This document shows, piece by piece, positions 36,381 through 43,861 of a stretch of DNA of 64,000 nt (its first letter is position 1; each line of letters begins with the position of its first letter). Source of the DNA: DAISKN01 sp963716925 (GTDB taxonomy: Bacteria; Acidobacteriota; Vicinamibacteria; Marinacidobacterales; SMYC01); assembly GCA_963716925.1 (NCBI GenBank), contig CAVQUX010000010.1, positions 1,612,001 through 1,676,000 on the forward strand, in the 5' to 3' direction. The notes under the pieces are model-generated. The model searched no databases. It was given only the letters and a program-made list of their open reading frames with translations, and had not been told where the DNA came from. Both the position numbers and the translations under genes were made by a program.

Positions 36381-37481
36381 TTAACTCAGCCGTCGGTATC
36401 GTACGTATGCCAAGGAAGCAACGACCAGGAGGAAGGAGACCGTGAGCACAGACCATTCCATGAATCGTAGGTAGGCCGCCCGCCCCATCAAGTCGTAAAT
36501 GGAGAATCCGATGAGGAAGAGGTTCGCGCCCAGAAGAAGGCGGAAAGGGCGCGGGAAATCGGTCCAATGGCGAGCGAGGACGGTGAGTGCGAGTGCGGAC
36601 GTCAGGAACTGGTAGTCCCACCCGAGCGGGGACACGAGCGGTATCAGGGTGAGAAGGGTCCCCACTTCGAGAACCGCCGCCCCGGGCAGGTCCTTTCCCC
36701 AGCGCAGGAGGAGGAGCACCACGATTCCGAGACCGAGGACGAGCCAGGCCGCGAGCTCGGGTGGGAGAGACCACTTCGTGAGAAACGCGGCGAGCGAAAC
36801 GTTGTCAGCGCTTCCGAGCTCGCGCGGCGTCGACTCCGACAGGGTTCGGTACCATTCGCGGTGGACCTCGAGGTTCCTCTCGAGCCCGTAGAAGAGAGAG
36901 GGCACGAGAAACGCGCCCACGAGAACGCTGAGCCCGGTGGCGAGGGCCACGAACCGGGCGCGGACCATGTAATAAGGTAGGAAGATCAGCCCGTACGGCT
37001 TCATCGCCGTCGCCAGGCCCCAGAGGGCGCCCGCTCCCGCCTCGCTTCGCGCCGATACCATGAAGAGCAGCACCAGGGTCACGAGGGCGTTGATCTGCCC
37101 GAGCTTGATCTCGACGACGAAGAATTTCGCCAGTACCACCGGCGGAATCGCGAGGAGGTACCAGGGGGCTTGCGCTCGGCCCCAGACCAGGCGCTTCGAG
37201 ACGACGAAGAGCGCGAGAGAGCAGACGACCGTGAGCCCGTACCAGAGGACTTTGGCGAAGGGCAGAGGAAGCAAGGAGAACGGGACGTAGAGGAGCGCCG
37301 ACGACGGAAAGTACTTGAACATGTAGTGGCCGTCCGACGTCCGGTAGAGGCTCTCGCCCGCGCGAAGCCTTTCGCCCGCGCGGTAGTTCACCTCGAAGTC
37401 GCGCATCTCCTCTCGGATGATGAATGCGAAGAGGAGAGCGAAGACGAGGGTGGTGAGGGCGAAGAAGAGCGGCCGTCTCAA
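36381..37481 (-). CDS. GT87 (DUF2029) polyprenyl-phosphate-mannose-type glycosyltransferase
   Basis: A 366-residue integral membrane protein with about nine to ten helices. It has the GT-C layout: an acidic first periplasmic loop (FIIREEMRDFEVNYRAGERLRAGESLYRTSDGHYMFKYFPSSALLYVPF) in which the Glu-Asp-Phe portion follows helix 1, then KLGQINALVTLVLLFMV and GALWGLATAMKPYGLIFLPYYMV, typical of the DUF2029/GT87 group related to mycobacterial PimE. The protein would transfer a sugar from a polyprenyl-phosphate donor on the outer face of the membrane. The acceptor is unknown. It lies 1 bp upstream from the ABC permease gene's 3' end on the same strand, forming an apparent three-gene unit (ATPase, permease, GT87). 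Confidence 0.85.
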   Translation of the reverse strand: MRRPLFFALTTLVFALLFAFIIREEMRDFEVNYRAGERLRAGESLYRTSDGHYMFKYFPSSALLYVPFSLLPLPFAKVLWYGLTVVCSLALFVVSKRLVWGRAQAPWYLLAIPPVVLAKFFVVEIKLGQINALVTLVLLFMVSARSEAGAGALWGLATAMKPYGLIFLPYYMVRARFVALATGLSVLVGAFLVPSLFYGLERNLEVHREWYRTLSESTPRELGSADNVSLAAFLTKWSLPPELAAWLVLGLGIVVLLLLRWGKDLPGAAVLEVGTLLTLIPLVSPLGWDYQFLTSALALTVLARHWTDFPRPFRLLLGANLFLIGFSIYDLMGRAAYLRFMEWSVLTVSFLLVVASLAYVRYRRLS

Positions 37482-37482
37482 C

Positions 37483-38514
37483 TCAGGTCCATCGGAACCA
37501 TTTGATGGAAAGGAGGAAGCTCATACCGCCCCACAGAACGAGGCCGAGGATTTCCCGTGCCTGGGAGGCGAGCGTCTGGCCTTCGATGATGATCGCGCGG
37601 AGCGCGTCGTTCAGCATGGTGAGAGGAAGAACCTGGATCGCGGGCTGCATCACCTCGGGAAAGCGATCGGCGGAGAAGAAAATGCCGGAGAACACGAACA
37701 TCGGAAGCATCACCAGGTTCATGAGACCGGAGACCGTCTCGATCTTCTGCGCCCGGCTCGCGACCAGGATCCCGATTCCGCCGAAGGTGAGCGCCCCGAG
37801 AAGGCCCACGAGCACCGTTGCCAGGATGGAGCCGCGAACGACGATATCGAAGACGAAGTAGCCGAAGACCAGGAGCGCCACGAGCTCGACCAGCATGAAA
37901 ACCACGCGGCTCATCAGGAGCGCCGCGATGAACTCGCTCTTTCTCATGGGCGAGGCGACGAGCCGCTTCAGGAGCTTCCGCGTGCGCATATCCACGACCG
38001 CGAAACCCACCCCCCACATGCCCCCGCTCATGAGGTTCATCCCGAGAAGCCCGGGAATCAGAAAGTCGATGTAGCGCGCCCCGGGCTCGGAGATTTCGAC
38101 CTCGACCGCGTCGAAGGCGTCTTTTCGCCCCGCCGCTTTCTGCAGAACGCCCTCGACGTGCACCCGGGCGACCTCCGCCTCGGGGCGCGTCGGGTCGAAC
38201 CGGTACTCGTAGGGTTCCCGGGGAACGACGACCAGCGATACTTTCCCCAATCGAAGCTCCGAGCGCGCGTCTTCCTCGTTCGAGATCCTCACGACGAGCT
38301 GCGGGTCGGCCTCGAGGACCATCGCAACCTCTCGCGCCCCCGGCCCGTCGGCTATGGCGACCGAGATCTTTTCCTGAGGCTTGTTGCGGAACGCAATCCC
38401 GAGGCCGACCGCGAGCAAGATGGGAAAGACGAACACCCAGAAAACCACCTCGGGCTCGCGAAGGGGCTCGCGAATCCGGGCGATGAGGAGTCGATAGAAG
38501 GGGTCGAGCCTCAT
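37483..38514 (-). CDS. ABC-2 type transporter permease
   Basis: A 343-residue permease with one N-terminal helix (LREPEVVFWVFVFPILLAVGLGIAF), a ~150-residue extracytoplasmic domain and five C-terminal helices, the layout of DrrB/YhhJ-type exporters. Characteristic segments are FLIPGLLGMNLMSGGMWGVGFAVVDMRTRKLLKRLVASPMRKSEFIAALL and GGIGILVASRAQKIETVSGLMNLVMLPMFVFSGIFF. It pairs with the ATPase encoded 3 bp upstream. The exported substrate (drug, lipid or polysaccharide) is unknown; the GT87 gene downstream hints at a glycolipid or glycan. Confidence 0.92.
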   Translation of the reverse strand: MRLDPFYRLLIARIREPLREPEVVFWVFVFPILLAVGLGIAFRNKPQEKISVAIADGPGAREVAMVLEADPQLVVRISNEEDARSELRLGKVSLVVVPREPYEYRFDPTRPEAEVARVHVEGVLQKAAGRKDAFDAVEVEISEPGARYIDFLIPGLLGMNLMSGGMWGVGFAVVDMRTRKLLKRLVASPMRKSEFIAALLMSRVVFMLVELVALLVFGYFVFDIVVRGSILATVLVGLLGALTFGGIGILVASRAQKIETVSGLMNLVMLPMFVFSGIFFSADRFPEVMQPAIQVLPLTMLNDALRAIIIEGQTLASQAREILGLVLWGGMSFLLSIKWFRWT

Positions 38515-38517
38515 GAA

Positions 38518-39456
38518 TCACCCATCCCGCAGATGTCTCCCGGTGAGGGAGACGAAGACGTCCTCGAGGCTCGCGTGCCGGGTGCTCAGATGCTCGAGCT
38601 CCGAGCCGCGCTCGGAAAGCAAGCCCATGAGCGCCGGAATGGCGAGATGGACCTCCTTCACCGCGAGTCCCAGAACGTCCCCTTCACGATAGCTCCTGCT
38701 GACGCTCGGGAGCTTCTCCAGATCCTCGATGGCAATGCGCGAGGGGTCCGACACCTCGAGCTCGACGACGTGGTCGCCGCCCAATCTCTGGATGAGCTCC
38801 CGGGGCGAGCCCAGAGCGATGATCTTGCCGTGGTCGACGATGGCGACCCGGTCGCAGAGACGCTCCGCCTCTTCCATGTAGTGAGTGGTGAGGAGCACGG
38901 TCTTTCGCTCGCGGCGGAAATCGCGGATCACATCCCAGAGGTGCCGGCGTGACTGCGGGTCGAGGCCGGTCGTCGGCTCATCGAGAAAGACGAGCTCCGG
39001 ATCCCCGACGAGAGCGCAGGCTATGGCGAGCCTCTGGCGCTGCCCCCCGGAGAGCTTCGACACCCAGCTCGAGCGCTTCTCGGTGAGACCGGTGAGCTCG
39101 AGGATCTCCTGGACCGAGCGCCTTCGATCGTAGAAGCTCCGGAACAGGACCACCGTCTCCTCGACGGTGAGCTTGTCCGCGAGCTTCGTCTCCTGGAGCG
39201 AGACCCCGAGCCGCTGCCGAACCGCGTCGTCGTCCTCGCCCCAGCGTTTTCCCAGGATCTCGATCTCGCCGCGAGTCGGCGTGAGAAGTCCTTCGAGCAT
39301 CTCGATGGTGGTGGTCTTTCCCGCGCCGTTCGGCCCGAGTAGGCCGAAGCACTCCCCGACCCCGATCTCGAGGTCGATGCCGCGCACCGCCTCGACCTTG
39401 CCGTCGTAGGTTTTCACGAGATCCCGGCACCGAAGGGCGGCTTGCATCGGCGCCAT
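38518..39456 (-). CDS. ABC transporter ATP-binding protein (DrrA/CcmA type)
   Basis: Walker A is GLLGPNGAGKTTTIEMLEGLL, signature KLSGGQRQRLAIACALV, Walker B LVFLDEPTTGLDPQSRR, and switch His in LLTTHYMEEAERLCDRV. A C-terminal extension (VVELEVSDPSRIAIEDLEKLPSVSRSYREGDVLGLAVKEVH) matches the DrrA-type regulatory domain. Two ATG codons three residues apart (39456, 39447) are possible; the first is used. It is transcribed divergently from the integron integrase, 79 bp away, and thus marks the left boundary of the integron. Confidence 0.93.
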   Translation of the reverse strand: MAPMQAALRCRDLVKTYDGKVEAVRGIDLEIGVGECFGLLGPNGAGKTTTIEMLEGLLTPTRGEIEILGKRWGEDDDAVRQRLGVSLQETKLADKLTVEETVVLFRSFYDRRRSVQEILELTGLTEKRSSWVSKLSGGQRQRLAIACALVGDPELVFLDEPTTGLDPQSRRHLWDVIRDFRRERKTVLLTTHYMEEAERLCDRVAIVDHGKIIALGSPRELIQRLGGDHVVELEVSDPSRIAIEDLEKLPSVSRSYREGDVLGLAVKEVHLAIPALMGLLSERGSELEHLSTRHASLEDVFVSLTGRHLRDG

Positions 39457-39535
39457 ATTAGCGGCGCCCGTCGTGAGAGCGCCAGAGGGAGGATTCCTCC
39501 CCTGGATTTCGTCCCTCCATTTCACGGAGGTCATC

Positions 39536-40732
39536 ATGGCGAACACGAACCGCCCGTCGGTTACGGAGCTGTGCAGCCGGACGGAAACCGTTCTCAAAAC
39601 GAGACACTACAGTCGGAGCACCCTCTCGTCCTACATCTTCTGGCTGCGCAAGTTCCTGGAACAGTATTGGTATTGCGACCTCGAGGACCTGGGTGAGACG
39701 GAAATCACTGCGTTTCTGTCGGACCTCGCCATCCGCCAGAACGTCGCCGCCTCGACGCAGAACCAGGCCCTGAGCGCGGTGCTGTTCTTCTTCAAGCAGG
39801 TCCTCGGCCGGGAACTGGAATGGATGAACGACATCGCGCGGGCTCGACCGAGCCAGCACCTTCCCGTCGTCTTGTCCCGCGAGGAGGTTCCGAGGCTTTT
39901 CGGCAGGATGCAGGGGACCACCCTTCTCGTGGCGGAGCTGCTGTATGGATCCGGGCTACGCCTGATGGAGTGTCTCCGGCTCCGGGTCAAGGACGTCGAT
40001 TTCGACAGGCGGACCCTCGTCGTTCGCGACGGCAAGGGGAAGAAAGACCGGGAGACCGTGCTCGCGGCGCGGACGGAGCCCCGCCTCCGCCAGCACCTCG
40101 CCAAGGTTCGCCACCTGCACGCGAAGGACCTCCTCGCCGGCGCCGGTTTCGTGGAGTTGCCGTACGCGCTCGCGCGAAAGTACCCCAACGCCGCGTCCTC
40201 CTGGCCATGGCAGTGGGTCTTTCCCGCGACCCGCACTTACGTCGACCCGGCGACCCGCCAGCGCCGACGACACCACCTCCACCAGACCGTCGTTCAGAGA
40301 GCGGTGCGCAACGCCGTCCGGGCATCAGGGATCACCAAGCCCGCCGGCCCCCACAGCCTACGCCACAGTTTCGCGACCCACCTGCTCCAGGACGGCGTCG
40401 ATATCCGGACGATTCAGCAGCTCCTCGGCCACCGCGACGTCAGCACCACGATGATCTATACCCATGTCTTGAACGAGGGTCGAGGCGGCCTCGCCGTAAG
40501 GAGCCCGCTCGACGCTCCGCAACCCGCCCGAACGACCTCTCCGTTCCAGGAGCGCCGCGACGGCTCCGCCAGGCCTTCGGACCGAACCCCGAATCGGACG
40601 CAGAACCTAGCGCCATCGAATCGAACGTCGAACCCAGTGTCGCCCAACAGAACGTCAACCCCGGCGCCGAACCGAACGTCGAAACCGTCGCCGAACCCAA
40701 CTCCCCCCTCACGCCTTCCCGGGCAGGAATGA
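39536..40732 (+). CDS. intI: Integron integrase IntI with unusual C-terminal tail
   Basis: A tyrosine recombinase that inserts and excises cassettes at attI/attC. ATG 39536 lies 5 bp after a GGAGG site. The N-terminal SAM-like domain (residues ~10-105) ends in VAASTQNQALSAVLFFFKQVLGRELEWM. The catalytic set is complete: Arg142 (LLYGSGLRLMECLRLRVKDVDF), a Lys in RDGKGKKDRE, His273/Arg276 (PHSLRHSFATHLL), His299 (LLGHRDVSTTMIYTHV) and Tyr308. The IntI-specific insertion is present at ~190-232 (VRHLHAKDLLAGAGFVELPYALARKYPNAASSWPWQWVFP), which separates IntI from XerCD. The family normally ends near RSPLD (here residue 326); this protein runs ~72 residues further through repeats around NRTS and Pro. 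The integrase itself looks active. Confidence 0.95.
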   Translation: MANTNRPSVTELCSRTETVLKTRHYSRSTLSSYIFWLRKFLEQYWYCDLEDLGETEITAFLSDLAIRQNVAASTQNQALSAVLFFFKQVLGRELEWMNDIARARPSQHLPVVLSREEVPRLFGRMQGTTLLVAELLYGSGLRLMECLRLRVKDVDFDRRTLVVRDGKGKKDRETVLAARTEPRLRQHLAKVRHLHAKDLLAGAGFVELPYALARKYPNAASSWPWQWVFPATRTYVDPATRQRRRHHLHQTVVQRAVRNAVRASGITKPAGPHSLRHSFATHLLQDGVDIRTIQQLLGHRDVSTTMIYTHVLNEGRGGLAVRSPLDAPQPARTTSPFQERRDGSARPSDRTPNRTQNLAPSNRTSNPVSPNRTSTPAPNRTSKPSPNPTPPSRLPGQE

Positions 40733-40917
40733 CACGTGACCCTCTTCGCTTCTGATCCAGATATGCCGACCTTCGTTATTTCCACCTCGATCTTTCCCTC
40801 GGCTTTACGTCCTGTCGTCATCTGTCTTTACAAGGCACGTCATCTCGCGTCATTATCAAATATGGGGAAGTCCACAATTAGAAGTTGGCCCGATGTTGAC
40901 CATGCAGAGGTTGCTGA
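40733..40917 (+). other. Presumed attI region between intI and the first cassette
   Basis: The 185 bp between the integrase stop and the first cassette gene should contain attI if the array is organised as inferred. Three GTT cores that could be the insertion point are visible (GTTGGCC near 40884, GTTGACC near 40894, GTTGCTG near 40910), but each departs from GTTRRRY at one or more positions. The region is noticeably less GC-rich than intI. A cassette promoter is not clearly visible. Confidence 0.4.
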
Positions 40918-41349
40918 GTGTGTTTGACCATTTTCGTAGAAGCGCCCGCCACGGGGCGTGAGCTGCTCGAACAGGCTGCACGCGCCGCGTCGGAGGCCGG
41001 TCTTCCCGTCAGAGTGACTCACCCTGCACGCTGGACTTGGGCCCGCCAGGAGCAGGCTCGCGCCTCAATTTCGGAAGATGCGTCCTGCGCTTGCAGCCTG
41101 CTGTCGGATAACGCGGACTGGAGCGCAGAAACCTGGGCCATGCGGCCTGACGTACTCGAGCCGCTCGGGCGCACGCTGGAGATCCTTGCCGAACAGGGTC
41201 CATCGCCACTCATCATTCAAGCCCTCTGGGTCGGAGAGAGTGCAACCCAGGAGATCCGCTTGAGTGGAGCCGAGCTGGCCAACCTGGCGAGGCATGGCCG
41301 ACTCGGCACTCGCACAAGGTATGTCGTCGAGCGACGCGCCCCACAATGA
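40918..41349 (+). CDS. Cassette 1: conserved hypothetical protein
   Basis: A 143-residue soluble protein with no transmembrane segment. It begins CLTIFVEAPATGRELLEQAARAASEAGLPVRVTHPARW and contains ISEDASCACSLLSDNADWSAETWAMRPDVLEPLGRTLEILAEQG, a Cys-rich, Trp-containing segment, and ends TRTRYVVERRAPQ. It looks like a member of a recurring family of ~140-residue hypotheticals that start MCLTIFV, but no function is known to me. The GTG start at 40918 follows gcagaggttgctga, a plausible ribosome-binding region. First gene after the integrase and therefore the cassette best placed for expression. Confidence 0.7.
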   Translation: MCLTIFVEAPATGRELLEQAARAASEAGLPVRVTHPARWTWARQEQARASISEDASCACSLLSDNADWSAETWAMRPDVLEPLGRTLEILAEQGPSPLIIQALWVGESATQEIRLSGAELANLARHGRLGTRTRYVVERRAPQ

Positions 41350-41478
41350 CTTCTGATCTGGTGCAAACGCGGCGTGCCCTTCGGCCTTCTGATTCGCTGG
41401 ACGCAGCGCCCGCTACAGCATGATCAGTAGACTGTTCCTTGCGTACGGCGCACACAATTTGCCGTTGCCACATTCACG

Positions 41479-41619
41479 GTCCAACCAATCGCTGAAGCAG
41501 ACGGTCGGCGCGACCGTCTTTTTCAGCAGCAAATGGGCGTATACTTTCCTCACAGCAGCCGCCCGCTGCTTAGCTTTTCGTTCTGCGGACGTGACGGGAG
41601 CAATCGAGAACCGTTGAAC
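41479..41619 (+). repeat. attC-like recombination site 1 (boundaries uncertain)
   Basis: A perfect R'' box GTCCAAC (41479-41485) is followed by a strong stem: GCTGAA and GACGGTC pair with GACCGTC and TTCAGC around GGCGC (about 41491-41526). A consensus R' box GTTGAAC lies at 41613-41619, giving 141 bp, at the upper end of known attC lengths. The outer arms pair poorly, so a shorter, degenerate site ending near 41542 is an alternative. Confidence 0.55.
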
Positions 41620-41892
41620 GCGGAATTGAGATCTCAAGTAATCGCTCTGGGCGGAGATCCAACTGAACAGGTTTGGATGTGGTTTCTGTTCAACGGCCCT
41701 CATGGCCCCTCGTTCACGTGGGGTCAGACGCGGAGGGAACCCGCAGGACACGTAGGTCTTGAACACCTTCAGAGATTTGTCGCCGAACTCCAGAACGCCA
41801 ATCCCATGTTCATGGTCCAGATAAGAGACGTTGTCAATCGGGCGCTTGGTTCGCCAAACGCCGGTTTTCTCAGGCGCGCAAGCTGGGAGTAA
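41614..41892 (+). CDS. Cassette 2: possible hypothetical protein
   Basis: An open frame of 92 codons starts with TTG inside the R' box of the preceding attC-like site (LNAELRSQVIALGGDPTEQVWMWFLFNGPHGPSFTWGQ) and ends PNAGFLRRASWE. I recognise no family, the ribosome-binding site is weak, and the opposite strand is also open here, so coding is uncertain. Its direction and position fit a cassette gene. It would share a cassette with the cupin gene unless an unseen attC lies between them. Confidence 0.35.
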   Translation: MNAELRSQVIALGGDPTEQVWMWFLFNGPHGPSFTWGQTRREPAGHVGLEHLQRFVAELQNANPMFMVQIRDVVNRALGSPNAGFLRRASWE

Positions 41893-41938
41893 TGCCGAAT
41901 CGACGAGTTCGTGCCCGTGGCCCGCTCACCTTGACGCT

Positions 41939-42255
41939 GTGAGCGCCGCTCCCAAGAGTCATCGCGTTGTCGTGGAAAATGAGCGCGTGCGGGTACTCGA
42001 CGTTACGATTGAGCCGGGTGAGCGTGAACCCGTGCATACTCACTGCTGGCCTAGCGTGCTGCATTCCATGTATGGCCGCCTCAGCCGGACCTACGATGCC
42101 GAGGGCAAGGTGACAAGGGAGGTAAGGTGGCGCCTGACCCATCTGAGTTTCCCAAGACATACTGGTTGGAACCGACGCCCCCGCACGCCGTGGAGAATCT
42201 CGACTCTGGGCCTACCCGGCTGCTCCGAGTCGAGGTGAAGCCCTGCAAGCCGTAG
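41939..42255 (+). CDS. Cassette 2: small cupin-domain protein, frameshifted
   Basis: A ~105-residue single-domain cupin. Frame 2 reads SAAPKSHRVVVENERVRVLDVTIEPGEREPVHTHCWPSVLHSMYG...YDAEGKVTREV, with the HTH metal-ligand pair. After about 42124-42130 the family sequence continues in frame 1: APDPSEFPKTYWLEPTPPHAVENLDSGPTRLLRVEVK, with the second His ligand in PPHAVEN, to the TAG at 42253. The shift corresponds to one missing base. Both halves match a common small cupin family often found as integron or genomic-island cargo, probably binding a metal and a small ligand. The GTG at 41939 is the best start in view. Confidence 0.75.
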
Positions 42256-42340
42256 CGACCAAAGCCGAGCCGCCGCTGCATGGGCGTCGGTGCTCCATGG
42301 ATCGCGTGCTCGACCTCGTGGGTGCGGCAGTAAGAGGTTG

Positions 42341-42709
42341 ATGGTGGGTCTCCCACGTTGGCTGGGTCTGCCTTTCTGGACCGTCGCCCTTGTCTTCAGT
42401 GCGTTCTATGGCTGGAAAGCACGCGAAATTTTTCAGGTCAAGCGTGACGACGAGTCATGGGCCTACATCGCACACCAGAGTTGGTTTAACTTCGCCGGCT
42501 GTCTATGCGGCTGGGCTGCCTTCTGGTTGGAGGCAGTCAGTGTGTCTTGGTACGCGGCTACCGGCGCCAAAATTGAGTTCGGCCTCGCGGATGCCGCGCT
42601 TGCCGTTCTGGCGTTCATCGGCATGACAGGACTGCTCCCCACCACGATCGTCGGCTTGATCCAAGGCATTCGTGAGCTCGCGGGAAAGGTTGCCGGGGTC
42701 GGCAAGTGA
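42341..42709 (+). CDS. Cassette 3: small integral membrane protein
   Basis: A 122-residue protein with three hydrophobic helices: FWTVALVFSAFYGW near the N-terminus, FNFAGCLCGWAAFWLEAVSVSWYAA in the middle, and DAALAVLAFIGMTGLLPTTIVGLI before a basic C-terminus. A short charged loop (KAREIFQVKRDDESWAYIAHQSW) separates helices 1 and 2. ATG 42341 follows AGAGG by 4 bp. No family is recognised. Small membrane proteins are typical cassette cargo. An attC-like site begins 22 bp after the stop. Confidence 0.65.
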   Translation: MVGLPRWLGLPFWTVALVFSAFYGWKAREIFQVKRDDESWAYIAHQSWFNFAGCLCGWAAFWLEAVSVSWYAATGAKIEFGLADAALAVLAFIGMTGLLPTTIVGLIQGIRELAGKVAGVGK

Positions 42710-42731
42710 AGTCGGTCTTAAGCTGGAGGCC

Positions 42732-42846
42732 GCAGAACAATGCGTTGGAGCGGACGAGGCCCTCTTCGTCCCGCGTAGGAGTTGGAATGACCGGTCACGA
42801 CTTCGTTGAGTTCGGGTCACTCCAGCTGCAACGCCGCTCGTTATCG
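42732..42846 (+). repeat. attC-like site 3
   Basis: The left half GCAGAAC-N3-GCGTTGGAGCGGACGAGGCC resembles the left halves of the two better attC sites in this array (shared AGCGGACG core). GCGTTGGAGC (42742-42751) pairs with GCTGCAACGC (42825-42834) with one mismatch. The assigned R' box, GTTATCG, is imperfect. Length 115 bp. Confidence 0.6.
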
Positions 42847-42892
42847 ACCTTCACCGTCGCCCGACTGAACGGTGTCGCGATAAAATTACATG

Positions 42893-43173
42893 ATGAGGGT
42901 CCGGTTCTATGTTGACCCGACCACCGGCCACTCTCACGTTCGTAATCACAGTGTGGCGAGGAGGAAGTGGAGGAGGTCTTGAAGTCGCCAGGCGAGGATC
43001 GGCCTGGTCCAGAAAACTCCCGAGTGGCTATAGGGCAGACCGATGCCGGACGTCATCTCCGAGTGATTTACGTTCCGGACCCCGAGCCAGAGAGTGTGTT
43101 TGTGATTACGGCGTACGAGCTTCAGGGCAAACCGCTGAAGGCTTATCGGCGACGCCAAAGGAAACGAAAATGA
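42893..43173 (+). CDS. Cassette 4: DUF4258-type small protein, putative toxin, frameshifted
   Basis: Reading MRVRFYVDPTTGHSHVRNHSVA in frame 2 and continuing in frame 1 as EEVEEVLKSPGEDRPGPENSRVAIGQTDAGRHLRVIYVPDPEPESVFVITAYELQGKPLKAYRRRQRKRK gives a ~93-residue protein of the DUF4258 group, which is related in fold to BrnT/RelE-like RNases. The break at 42957-42962 is restored by one added G (giving VAEEEVEEVL). Its stop overlaps the start of the next small gene by 4 bp, the classical toxin-antitoxin arrangement. Toxin activity is inferred from family and context only. Confidence 0.75.
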
Positions 43174-43367
43174 AGCAGAGCAAGTTCCCTCCAGGGTGGG
43201 ATGAAGAGCGGGTTCGTAGAGTGCTTTCCACGTACGAGCAGCAGACCGAAGAAGAAGCGGTGGCCGAGGACGAAGCCGCGTTCGAGAGCTCCACGCAAAC
43301 CTTTATCGAGGTTCCGAATGAGCTTTTACCTGCGGTACGTGAGCTCATCGCAAAGCACAAGACCTGA
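43170..43367 (+). CDS. Cassette 4: putative antitoxin partner of the DUF4258 protein
   Basis: A 65-residue acidic protein (MKQSKFPPGWDEERVRRVLSTYEQQTEEEAVAEDEAAFESSTQTFIEVPNELLPAVRELIAKHKT). A helical N-terminus ends in a run of Glu/Asp, and a short C-terminal strand-helix (TFIEVPNELLPAVRELIAKH) looks like a dimerisation or DNA-contact element. Small size, acidity and 4-bp overlap with the preceding basic DUF4258 protein are typical of antitoxins. I recall similar short proteins beside DUF4258 genes. An attC site starts 17 bp after the stop, so the pair forms one cassette. Confidence 0.7.
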   Translation: MKQSKFPPGWDEERVRRVLSTYEQQTEEEAVAEDEAAFESSTQTFIEVPNELLPAVRELIAKHKT

Positions 43368-43383
43368 GGGGTTCTTTGTCCGT

Positions 43384-43517
43384 CGATAACTTCGGCTTGC
43401 AGCGGACGTGGCCTCGTTTTCGGTCAGCATAGTTTCAGGATGATACGGCGTGGACTGCGGTCGGCTCTGTGCTGCTACCGAACGATTGGCCACGCCGCTG
43501 ATTCCGCGTGGTTAGAC
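43384..43517 (+). repeat. attC site 4 (best-formed of the array)
   Basis: The R' box GTTAGAC (43511-43517) fits GTTRRRY exactly and pairs with the TAAC of CGATAAC at 43384-43390. The inner arms CAGCGGACGTGGCC (43400-43413) and GGCCACGCCGCTG (43488-43500) pair over 13 bp with a single unpaired A (43406), the extrahelical base that directs strand choice by IntI. Length 134 bp is within the attC range. This site is the main support for calling the region an integron. Confidence 0.85.
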
Positions 43518-43551
43518 CGGTTCTCTCCGAACCTCCGCGTCCAGCTGATAC

Positions 43552-43580
43552 TTGACAGTATGCACAGATGTGCATACTCT
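43552..43580 (+). promoter_or_regulatory. Promoter and palindromic operator of brnTA
   Basis: A consensus -35 box TTGACA (43552-43557) and a weak -10 candidate TACTCT (43575-43580, 17-bp spacing) flank a perfect palindrome, GTATGCACA-GA-TGTGCATAC (43558-43577). The palindrome fills the spacer, ideal for repression. In characterised brnTA operons BrnA, alone or with BrnT, represses its own promoter, so this is the probable BrnA site. Confidence 0.75.
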
Positions 43581-43587
43581 GTGATTT

Positions 43588-43861
43588 GTGGAGGTCGAGT
43601 GGGACGCGGAGAAAGCCGCCTCCAACCTTAAGAAGTCACGGTGTCGACTTCGCTGATGCCGCTGCTGTACTTCTGGACGACATGGCTCTCACGATTCTGG
43701 ATGATTCGGTCGACGAGGAGGACCGGTTCGTTACACTCGGCTTGGACGCAATGGGACGGCTATTGGTTGTTGTTTACACGTGGCGTGGGGACGCTCTGAG
43801 GCTCATCTCCGCCCGACCAGCCACGACGGGAGAACGACGACGTTACGAAGGCAAGAGATGA
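43588..43861 (+). CDS. brnT: Cassette 5: BrnT-type ribonuclease toxin, frameshifted
   Basis: BrnT toxins are small RelE-fold RNases that stop translation. Frame 1 gives VEVEWDAEKAASNLKK from the GTG at 43588 and frame 2 continues HGVDFADAAAVLLDDMALTILDDSVDEEDRFVTLGLDAMGRLLVVVYTWRGDALRLISARPATTGERRRYEGKR. The join (W-D-x-x-K-A-x-x-N-L-x-K-H-G-V-x-F-x-x-A) is the diagnostic BrnT start, and removing one base near 43636 restores it. RLISAR-A-T-x-x-E-R-R-x-Y is the diagnostic end. The stop overlaps the brnA start by 4 bp. If the frameshift is real the toxin is dead while the antitoxin survives. Confidence 0.88.

Noticed and set aside
41413..41766. 117-codon minus-strand frame across attC-like site 1
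   Set aside because: It runs through the hairpin of a recombination site and against the direction of all cassette genes; no homologue recognised.
42256..42340. Possible attC between the cupin and cassette 3 (GCCGCCGCTGCATGGGCGTC-like right half)
   Set aside because: The right half resembles attC but no matching left arm or AAC box is present, so pairing cannot be shown.
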